DNA from: Gnetum montanum
Lineage: Eukaryota > Streptophyta > Gnetopsida > Gnetales > Gnetaceae
Direction of reading: 5' to 3'
DNA length: 43,012 bases
Assembly: GCA_015680685.1 (NCBI GenBank)
Contig: MNCI01008335.1
Span: 1,361,092-1,404,103 of the forward strand
The position numbers were made by a program, and so were the translations under genes. Numbering within the stretch: position 1 is the stretch's first letter; each line of letters starts with the position of its first letter. The notes under the pieces are model-generated. The model saw nothing but the letters and a program-made list of their open reading frames with translations, made no database searches and had not been told where the DNA came from. This document shows, piece by piece, positions 1 through 8,103 of the stretch.

Positions 1-2
1 AA

Positions 3-1427
3 CATGAACCCTTGGACATGGCCTTAGAAAGATATTATGCACTATTACATAACTGTCTAGGCCATGGGTTTTCTGAGGAGAGGCTAATGTACCATATTAT
101 CGATGGGCTACGTAATGAAATAAGAGAGACCTTAGGAACGTATGCCCAAGGTCAACTATATGAACTACGAACCCATCAAATCCAAGAGATTATTAAGCGG
201 GTAACAAAAGAAGAAGGAGAAATAGCTACATGGGAGAGTGTTGAAAAACATCAACAAGACCAAAATTTCAACTTAACAAAGATCCCTAATCATAACAAGG
301 AGAAGTCAACAAATCTCAAGGTAGAAACATCATCTTTGCCAATACAACAATCATTAGAAGAAGCTGAGGCAAAGATCAATAAGATGTTGGAATGAATGTA
401 TCACAAGTGTGGAGAATATATCAACATCATTGGAGATAGAGTTTTGACAACCCAAGAAGCAAGATGAAACATTAGACATTCAGAGAAAAAGAACGAAGGG
501 AATAAGCCCTCAACTGCCAATCCTACATATGAATGCAACATATGCCTATACGATCACCCCAAAGGCCAATGCCCAATATTGTTACATTTATATGAGCATT
601 GGGAAAACACGTTACACCCAGAGTTTGTACAAAGATCCTGTGTTCGAATACAGTGGCAACCATCCCAGTTGTGAGGGAGACCACCCTTGGACTGGAGGCA
701 CCCTTCATATTTTTCGAACTCGAATGCTTATCATGTTCAACATCTTGTTTCTCCAACTAGGCCAACATACTTTGTCTCACCACACTACTATTCTCCACAA
801 TACTATTAACCCATGCCTCCAACGGAACCACCACCTTGTGCACCTTATATTCCTCCTAACTTTCAACATTCTTATCCTTTCCCTCCTTCCACATTGCCAC
901 CAACTGCTCCTAACATACCTGCACCACCGCAACCCATGAACAACACTTGTGATACTACTATTAACAATAGTGAAAATCCTCCTCAACATTAAAAGCATCC
1001 TTTCTTTAAACACGGCCGTAGGAAGGGACAACACAATTCCGAGGTCATTGTGTCTTCCAACCCAACACAAGTCCACCAATGTGGTGCACCCTTACCTTCG
1101 AACCCAACGCCTCGTGTAACTTCATCAGGGCCACCAACTAACACTCCAACAACCACACAGCCCAATGAACACAAGCATGGGAGGCATCATCCTATTCCTT
1201 GCATACCATCTAATGGTCACCAACATCATAGTGGATCAACTTGTTATCCAAGAACTACATCGTATAAAGTGCCCCACTATGCTTATTATAATCAAGTGTG
1301 TGAACCCCAATGGGATAAGTATAGATCAGTTCCAATACTTCCAACATGCAAGGATCCTTATCTTTTATTTATTAATCCTTGTCATCCTCAACTGATTAGT
1401 TATGGGGGATATTCTCCATTTCAATAA
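3..1427 (+). pseudogene. gag polyprotein fragment of LTR retrotransposon copy A
   Basis: One reading frame runs from the window edge to a TAA at 1425, broken by several in-frame stops (for example TGA at 393, TGA at 468 and TGA near 670). The N-terminal part (to about residue 130) looks like the end of a plant retrotransposon capsid domain: the block with YYALLHNC, a GL-rich segment and GTYAQGQL matches the reading of copy D near 40140-40300. A zinc-knuckle-like motif CNICLYDHPKGQC lies at 534-572, followed by a long Pro/Thr/His-rich tail (about 780-1250), typical of the disordered C-terminus of plant gag. Gag coats the element RNA in cytoplasmic particles. The 5' part lies outside the window. 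No protease or reverse transcriptase follows, so this copy cannot be autonomous. Identity as gag is well supported by agreement with copy D; the exact end is inferred from the stop. Confidence 0.72.
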
Positions 1428-1680
1428 CAAGCAGGATTAATAAATATTTTTCATTTTCTTTAATTTTTCAATTTTTGTTTTCCAATTTTCCATTTTTCAA
1501 CTTCTTGTTTTATCTTTTTGTCTTTTTAGTATTTTTGTCTTTTTTACATTTTTTGTAAGTAATCTCGTCTATGAATAAAACACNCACTCTATAAATAAGA
1601 GGTTTTCTTCAAGGGTACACTGATATTCTTGACATGTTTAAAAACTTAAAATTAATTTTGTGTTTACTGTACCCAGAATG
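1428..1680 (+). other. T-rich junction between gag and spacer, with a TATA-like site and an N
   Basis: No coding signal. About 130 bases are strongly T-rich. A single N at 1584 is followed by TATAAATA at 1590-1597, and the next bases (AGAGG) match those after the TATA box of the LTR at 41000-41773. This may be the remains of an LTR promoter whose upstream part is lost in the collapsed N, or a chance TATA. Confidence 0.35.
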
Positions 1681-2704
1681 AAGAAGGATGGACCAAGAGG
1701 GAATGATTAGGGTGTGACATCAAGGGGACTTGTGGATTCTCTTTGGTGATGTCTATGGGAGTTATCATGCAACGTGGTTGTACTAACATCCTTGTAGATC
1801 TCATGAAAATGGGAGTAAGAGTATTCAAAATGGCACTCAAAAGTTAAATACTGTTCTAGGGGGTCCCACTGGAAAGACATGCACCCATGCCTGAAGGTTG
1901 GCGATATCTCTAGATTCAATATTCAAAAAAAAAAGAGAAAAACAAGGTGCCACAAAAAAAAACCACTCCTCCCTTGCATAAAACATCAAGTGATCATACG
2001 CCTTATTATTGTGGTACTCTCATAGTTGTTCGCCATGGGATGAAACAATGCGATGTCATTGATTGAAGGATGGACTTAGTCCTGATCTTGGAATGATGGG
2101 TTAATAACACCTTAATCATGCTTTTCACGCAGGATTCATTGTGCCCTGGGTCAGTTACCTCGTGTCCCAATCTCTACAATCCATTCTATAGTTCATCTCA
2201 TCTCACTATTCATGTAATTGTAGCTTGTGTCCTGTGTAGCATAGAATTTTCATCTCATTCCGGTGATATTTACATGTGTGTGTTTTGTCGAGTTAGTGCG
2301 GATTACATTTAACCCTTTTAGTGCCCACGGACACTTTAAGTGTGGTTACACAAGGGCATTATAGGTTGAAACCTGCTTTGGGGAGGACCGACTTGTGTAA
2401 TTTTGTTTTAATCTTCACTAATTCTCTAGCTCAAACACACAATTTCTTACCCTCAGCTTAATTTTCCACTTGATTTTCTTTCCCTATTATTATCCCTCTT
2501 TCATTTCTACGTTCCAATGTACCATTACATTCCATTTTTTTGTAACCGCCAAATTTTTATTGTTGAAGCTCACATCATTATCATTAAGAGTGCCTCTCGA
2601 ATCAATAAAATTACCCTAGGACATCTTACTACTTGCCCATGTCCTCAATTTACATCATTAATTTCAAGAAAAATCATTAAAAATTCGGTATTTTTCATGT
2701 GTCT
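1681..2704 (+). repeat. spacer of copy A (family repeat between gag/pol and aORF)
   Basis: Non-coding by eye. It is a diverged relative of three other stretches: 6709-7615 (+), about 33850-35375 (-) and 42250-43012 (-). Shared landmarks are GGGTGTGACATCAAGGGGA near 1711 (compare the - strand near 34880), ACCCATGCCTGAAGGTTGG near 1883, and GGGGAGGACCGACTTG near 2379. In copy D this segment follows integrase, so it belongs between pol and the accessory ORF. Function unknown; it could be an untranslated leader of the internal transcript. Confidence 0.6.
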
Positions 2705-2719
2705 CACACTAGTAGGGCC

Positions 2720-2794
2720 GAGATATCGCATACGTGATATCGTGTCCCATGTGATATCGCGTACGCGATATCGCGTCCTATTTACCTATAAATA
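2720..2794 (+). promoter_or_regulatory. internal U3-like promoter of copy A: GATATC palindromes plus TATA box
   Basis: Two GATATC-based palindromic blocks precede a TATA box. The second (2753-2772) is a perfect 20-bp palindrome, GATATCGCGT joined to its own reverse complement; the first (about 2722-2744) is a degenerate version. TATAAATA lies at 2787-2794, 14 bp after the palindrome. The same order, spacing and motif occur in the LTR promoter at 5938-5983. The site is inside the element, about 280 bp before the accessory ORF start, so I infer it drives that ORF. Sequences after the TATA (2800-3020) do not resemble LTR R/U5, so this is not a misplaced LTR. Confidence 0.6.
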
Positions 2795-3020
2795 AGTACC
2801 CCCACCGCAACACTTAGCATCATTTTGCCATTTCTGCAGGCGGGAGGTTTTGAAATTTTTCTCTACGACTTGCAATTGCGTGACCCTTGCTTTTTCATTC
2901 ATATCTCACTCACTGGTGCTCCAATTTTAATTCCGTTTGAACCTGCTTGAACCCAGAGTGTTCAATTTAGTCGTGGGGGAGAGACACTTGCCAAAAAGTG
3001 CCTAACTTTTTTGAAANAAG

Positions 3021-3074
3021 GTATAACTTGACTTTGAAAACAACCTTACTAAAGCTTGGCCTGTGTGATTATAG
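3021..3074 (+). other. candidate 54-nt mini-intron directly before the aORF ATG (copy A)
   Basis: The donor is AAG|GTATAACT, the branch-site-like TACTAA is at 3047-3052, and the acceptor GATTATAG ends exactly at the A of ATGGCC. The branch A to acceptor distance is 22 nt. Three other copies have the same arrangement (8049-8103, 33289-33352, 42151-42210), which argues against chance. The donor context is uncertain by one base because of the N at 3017. Confidence 0.55.
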
Positions 3075-5740
3075 ATGGCCCCGAAACGTGCACAGTAAGA
3101 GGGTCTGGTTCAAGGTGGAGCGAAACAACCTCGGAGAGGTGGAAGACAACTCTCTGCTGGACAGCATGCAGAATAGGAGGTGCAATCATTCAGCATCCAT
3201 CAAGAAGAACCTCCTACTAAATAGTCTGGGCAGGCAGAAGGAGGAGCTGTTGCTGTGCCTAAACCGGGACAACAACTCACGTTGCCCCCGGACTGTGTTC
3301 AGGCTATCCATGAGAAGTCCACATTCGCTACTATGATTGTGGAGCTAAACTTCGAATCTTTTGCAGAGTTCACTCCTAAGGCTGTTAACGATCACCTCAA
3401 GGGGTCTCCCTTATGGCCTGTCCTCTTTGAATGTGGTTCCTGGTACTTAGGTGAAACGTACCAGTTCTAGCATAATAAGGAGCAAGGTACCACTGTAAAT
3501 ATTTGTGGTGTGATGATAGACTTCTCTGCGTAGGCAATTTCGGAAGAGTTAAACTTTTCGAATACAGGGCCTCATGTTGCTCGGTTATCTACCCGTTTAG
3601 ACCCTGATGTGCGAAAGGATTGGTTAGAGAAGGCTTATGGTAGAGATAAAACTTTTGGAGAATTAACGATGGAAGAGAAAGTTTATTTCAAAATTGGAAC
3701 CTATCACCTCTTCCCCACAAAAGATTTGAAAAGAATATCGACATATGCGGCTAGGGGATGTGTAGTATTGATGGGAAAGGTTAACGCTAACCTTCCCCAT
3801 CTATATTTGATGGAGATCCTCAGGCGATTTGAAGAACGGAAGTCAGGGAAGATGGTGCTGCCTTTTCCCTACCTTATCAGAAAACTATGCCAACGAGCTA
3901 GTATTCAAGGATACACAAATGATGTCCTCCGAAAAGCCCAGAATGCTTCTTATGCTGAACTACTAAAGGCGCTAGCTCCAAGAAGGAGCACTGGCGAAGA
4001 GCTGAGACCAGATGAAGAAGAAGAACAGATGACTGGATCACCTGCAACTCAACTTGTAGGACCCAGTCAACCTCCAGCCATGAGTCCCAGCCAACAACAA
4101 AAAGCAGTACCTGGCATAGGTCAGGATTAGCCGCCACCGTTGCAAGACTACAAACCGTCGATGAGCCATCTTCGAGCCATTGCTGAGACGGTTAGTTAGG
4201 GAAGTCGTGATGAAACAAGCCTCTTCCACATCTTCAACGATGTCATTCAGCCTACAATTTCACTTGATCGCACAAGGGGTGAAGTCTCAATTCAAACATG
4301 AGGAGGGGAAAGCAGATGGTCGCAATAGATCTCAAGAAACGCAGCATCCTTTCAAGTGCAATTAGAGACTAGTGAAGGGGCCAATATGGTGGTCATGCAA
4401 CACCAGGATGCCACGAGAGCTGCTAAAGTGGTTGTTGACCACATCAAAGAATCCTTTAATGTACCTGTTGTGCCATCGGCATATCTCTCAAGATCACGAG
4501 ATGCTCAAACTCTTACCGGAACCTCAATGACTCCTGCAGAACATGAGGATGCACTTGACAGATTGCTTCAAACAAGACAAGTAATGAAATCTCTATTTGA
4601 CATCCCTCAAGATGTCACAACAATTCAATCAGACCTCATTTCCACAAAGGAGAAGTTGGTCATATGCGAAGTAAGGGTACAGCATGCTGAAGTTGAAGTG
4701 CAAAGACTACAAGAGCAGCTCGTAGCCTTACAACCAGCACAATGGGATCCTCTACAATTTGTTCCCGTAGACCAGCTAGAAAATTTTAGAACAGAGCAAC
4801 TCACAAAGTTGATCGCAGAGAATAAGAAGGTGGTAGAAGAAAAGGAGATGGCCACTTGGGATGCCTCTGCAGCACGGGTGCAAACTCATGCGCATCTTAA
4901 GGCACTCAAGGCCTTAGAAGAAGAAAATAAGCAGTTGGTTGCAGATAACCTTCAGTTGACCTCTGTGGAGAAACAAAAGAATGTTCTCGATGAACACTTT
5001 CATCAGCTACGAGAACAATTCATTCAGTTCAACCAAGATGTAAGCTGTTTAGCTAGAGAGAATCAAACCCTCTCAATGGAGGAGGTACACGCTATTCGCC
5101 AAAAATCAGTAATTGAGATAAGCGCGTGGCAGAATGAGGCTAAACGACATGAGAAACTAAAGGAGCATTTCTGTGATCAGGTGGGGATGTATAAAAAAAT
5201 CCTAGAGAAGGAGATCCATATGGCCAAGGCTCAAATCAACACTATCAATGCGCAACACACTGATTGGAGGGCCATATTGGACACTTATGCCTTCCCCCAC
5301 CAAGCGGAAATTAAAAACTGGGACCTGCAAATCTGGGACTTGACAGAATACATAGAGTTGGCAAACCTTAGATAAGCCAACCTTGCCATGTTAATAGCAA
5401 GGTGCCCGAGAATAGAGCTCGAGCAACAGGTAGCTTCCACCCATCTCAAATATGAAGCAGAATTTGCAGAATGCAAGAAGCTAGTTGAAAAATTAGATGT
5501 TGCAAATTTTGAACTTATGGTGGTAAAAGAAAGCTACTAGGGACAGAAAGATGTTGCAACCGACTTGGCTCGATGGCTAATAGATCTTCATGAATACAAA
5601 GATAAAGCCAGAGCCTATGAAGAGGAATGATGGGTGTTCGCGGTGTGGTATGTCAAAGCCAATCAAATGTTCCCGCAACTACCCTATCCGTGGGAAGTGT
5701 CGACTCNATGGAGGAGCCACTACCACCAGGAACTACATGA
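3075..5740 (+). pseudogene. accessory ORF (aORF) of copy A: transposon-domain plus coiled-coil protein, disrupted
   Basis: Start ATG at 3075 follows the candidate intron. One frame continues to about 5700 through a dozen or so stops, mostly TAG (first TAA at codon 8). It begins with a short basic stretch (MAPKRAQ) and then a folded-looking domain at about residues 90-275 (LNFESF, SWYLGETYQF, DPDVRKDWLEKAYG, LPFPYLIRKLCQRA). That domain is reminiscent of the plant 'putative transposon protein' domain found in Ty3/gypsy accessory ORFs. An acidic/Gln/Pro linker follows, then a long heptad-rich coiled coil at about residues 495-765, and a short C-terminal tail ending EEPLPPGTT. An N at 5707 replaces roughly 115 bp present in copy C. 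Expected intact length is near 900 residues. No enzyme motif seen. It is the best-preserved copy of the family in this window. Function unknown; a structural or env-position protein is possible. Confidence 0.6.
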
Positions 5741-5907
5741 GTTCCATTTTTTGTAGTTGTAGTATTTTTCTGTATTGTGTCTTCCCACACTATGGCATTA
5801 TTTCATTTCTTTTTCTAGTTAATAATTCCATACCTATCCACTATGTAATCAATGGAGCTTGTTCTCTTTGTAACTCGAGGACGAGTTTTCATTCAGTCGT
5901 GGGGGTA
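5741..5907 (+). promoter_or_regulatory. aORF 3' UTR and polypurine-tract-like site of copy A
   Basis: The segment ends with a block (about 5876-5907) also found before the LTRs at 17436, 30194 (-) and 41773 (-): GACGAGTTTTCATTCAGTCG followed by TGGGGGTA. The G run directly before the LTR's TGATG is the expected position for the plus-strand primer (polypurine tract). The tract is short and interrupted by pyrimidines, but the four copies agree. Confidence 0.55.
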
Positions 5908-6708
5908 TGATGGGACGCAATATCGCGTCTTCCCTACGATATCACGTACGCGATATCGCAGTCCACCACAATGTCTATAAATAAGAAGCGGGTCTCCCTT
6001 GTTTGATAATTAGGAGTTAGAAGTAGCGAAGCTCTGGCAGTTTGATCCCTCCAGAGTTGGATTATTTTTCCAGTGTTTGCCAGTAGTGTGGTGAATGTAA
6101 TTGTACGGCATTCTTTATTCGAGTGTGACGTACTTGGACATGCACATGACCGACAATAAATATCGAGATTACTTCATCATTGCAGCATTCACTTTGTTAT
6201 TTACTTATTTATTTATTTGATGTTATTTACTGTTTTCTCTCTCTCTCACCCTTAAACTCCTAGAACGCGAAACGAGTACGACTTGATTACGAGCATTTAA
6301 GTGTGACTACTTGGTAGCCCAATGTCATACCTAGGATCTGCGCTTGGTAATCCCAGTGGTAGTCATGCATAAGGTCCAAGATGTGTACAGTTGATCAAGG
6401 AATCGGTTGCTCGTCGCACTTAGGCTAGATTAGACTTTCTTACCCTTCTCCTCCTAGCTTAGCTTACTTAATATTATTTTCCACTGCCTTCAAAAGTAGC
6501 GTTAGAATTAGGAACACATCATACACCTCACTCTGGACTAAACCATATGTGACAAATACAAATACTAGTCCAGGTGGGAAGACAGCGAACTATGACCTAA
6601 GGTTAATGATCTAGGTGCCACAACTAGTCTGTCCATGGAGTTCGACCGGATCATGCGTGCTACGCTCGTTTCTTATGGTTGAGTGTAGGGGTACCTCGCC
6701 ACTCATCA
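5908..6708 (+). mobile_element. LTR of copy A (801 bp, TGATGG...CTCATCA)
   Basis: Boundaries are set by the PPT-like site on the left and terminal inverted TGATG/CATCA. U3 holds GATATC palindromes (5914-5957) and TATAAATA at 5976-5983. The R/U5 part shares with the other LTRs the AGCGAAGCTCT block near 6027, CTTTATTCGAG near 6114, TGGTAATCCCAGTGGTAG near 6345 and GGTTGAGTGTAGGGGTACCTCGC near the right end. Directly after the LTR comes spacer sequence of copy B with no primer-binding site, so this LTR may be the 3' LTR of copy A inserted in, or recombined with, copy B. Confidence 0.75.
5914..5983 (+). promoter_or_regulatory. LTR promoter with GATATC palindrome and TATA box
   Basis: AATATCGCG at 5919-5927 is a partial half-site. 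The palindrome at 5938-5957 is one base from perfect and has the same core (ACGTACGCGATATC) as the internal copy at 2753-2772. TATAAATA is at 5976-5983. Palindromic arrays right upstream of a TATA box suggest binding of a dimeric regulator; which one is not known. Confidence 0.6.
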
Positions 6709-7615
6709 TCAACAAATAATAAGAAGTTGAACAAGTCTTTGCATTATGTGGTTCCCATCCAAAAAAAAACAAAATAAAAAAAAACATGATGGAAATTCAA
6801 TGCACACCTCAAAAAAAGAAACAGGTTACAAACACTGGTTATGGGACTAGAAAGACATGTTACCCATGCTTGAAGGTCCCCTCTAACTAAGGCCCTCTCT
6901 CACTTTCTACTTCTCTTTATGGAATGGTGGTTTTTCTGTGAGAGCACTCTTATGTCTCAAGGGGATGGATCAATCTTAGAGTGGTAATGCGAAGTCACTG
7001 AATGCAATTGATTTTGGTCTGGACTAAGGATGGATCTTCTTAGGTCATTTAAACACAAATCCACAAGGGACTTCTTACGACCTTAATTCAGAATTCCATT
7101 CCACCTTCTCCATCATCCTTCCATGCTACCTATAACTCACCTGACTGCTAGTGTCCATGTTCTTGATTTGGTGTCTTTGTCTAACGTACTTGAATTCTTT
7201 GGTAGAATCTTCCAAGTTTTGGTCCTTAACTTCCATCAACTATTAATCACCTATGGCACCCATGGACTCCTTAGGTTGAGGTTATGTAAGGGCAAACAAG
7301 GCATGTGCCTACTATGGGAAGGACCCACTTGCATATCTCTTGCTTGGGTTCATTAAGCACCTTATCCTTAGGCATTCTTACAATCAGAATCTTTCGTACA
7401 TCCATCTTCTACATTTGACCATGTGCTCCTTTACATATTTTCTTTAATTTACACATTCTTCATCCAATTTTTGAATTTTTGAGCTTCCAAAGACCCTCTT
7501 CAATGATTCCACCATATTGTTGGCTTTTCTAGGACTCCATGGACCCTTAATTCATTCAAAAATTCCTTGTATTTTTTTAAATATTCAAAATTAAAAATTT
7601 TATTTACTAACCCTA
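6709..7615 (+). repeat. spacer of copy B
   Basis: Homologous to the copy D spacer on the - strand (about 34100-34810). The match starts right at the LTR end (TCAACAAATAATAAGAAG versus TCGACAAATAACAAGAAG in copy D). It includes a strongly conserved block at 6834-6895 (ACTGGTTATGGGACTAGAAA, then ACCCATGCTTGAAGGTCCCC and TCTAACTAAGGCCC) that also appears at 34540-34605 and 42960-43012. No protein-coding signal; the apparent ORF at 7123-7356 is not shared by the other copies. Confidence 0.6.
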
Positions 7616-7702
7616 TAAACGAGGCCCCATCAATGAAGCCCATGCATATATGAGGTCCCGTATATTTGACCCCATTGACATAGCACAAAAATATTATAAA
7701 TA
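7616..7702 (+). promoter_or_regulatory. internal U3-like promoter of copy B (GGCC / TTGAC type)
   Basis: The order AACGAGGCCCCATCAATGAA, CATGCATA, CCATTGACATAG, TATAAATATGTATG resembles the U3 of the LTR at 29313-30194 (which has AACGAGGCC, CATGCATTGAC, TATAAATATGCATG) and not the GATATC type of the neighbouring LTR. TATAAATA is at 7695-7702, about 350 bp before the intron donor of this copy. Confidence 0.5.
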
Positions 7703-8048
7703 TGTATGACCCTTTTATGAAATTTTCACATTTTCTCACACATGCCAAAGGAGTTTTTCAAATTTTTAGAGCCTAGAACCTTCTAGAGCTCTATTCTTCA
7801 ACCTTGTAGCTCCCAAAAGTAACCTCTTCATCATGGGGGCCACAAATGTTTCATCTTTGATAAAAACATTTTCACCATTTTTCTAACTCCCACAAAGATT
7901 TAACTAGAAATCAACATTTAAACACCAAATTACAAAAGTTAAACCCTTCCAGTGAGCTCTAGTGACACTTATAGTAAAAATTAATTAATAAAATAATCAA
8001 TCTACCATGATCCAACTATATTCAAGTGTAACTGACTAACAAGATAAG
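7703..8048 (+). other. aORF leader of copy B
   Basis: Non-coding leader between the internal TATA box and the candidate intron donor. It is AT-rich; no further signals recognised. Confidence 0.4.
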
Positions 8049-8103
8049 GTATTCAAATATTCAAAGTTATATCTACTAATCCATGGATGTGTTCTGACTG
8101 TAG
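8049..8103 (+). other. candidate 55-nt mini-intron directly before the aORF ATG (copy B)
   Basis: The donor is TAAG|GTATTCAAA, the branch-like TACTAA is at 8074-8079 (24 nt from the acceptor), and the acceptor TGACTGTAG abuts ATGGCATCG. Donor, branch site, acceptor and length all match copy A although the intervening bases have diverged. Confidence 0.55.

Noticed and set aside
523-1174. - strand ORFs opposite the Pro-rich gag tail
   Set aside because: Antisense shadows of a His/Pro/Thr-rich coding region.
2517-2795. 92-codon + strand ORF
   Set aside because: Falls in the spacer and runs through the palindrome/TATA block; not shared with the other copies.
5908-6720. Primer-binding site after the LTRs
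   Set aside because: The bases after 6708 and after 41000 (-) match no tRNA 3' end I could recognise, and both continue into element interior sequence.
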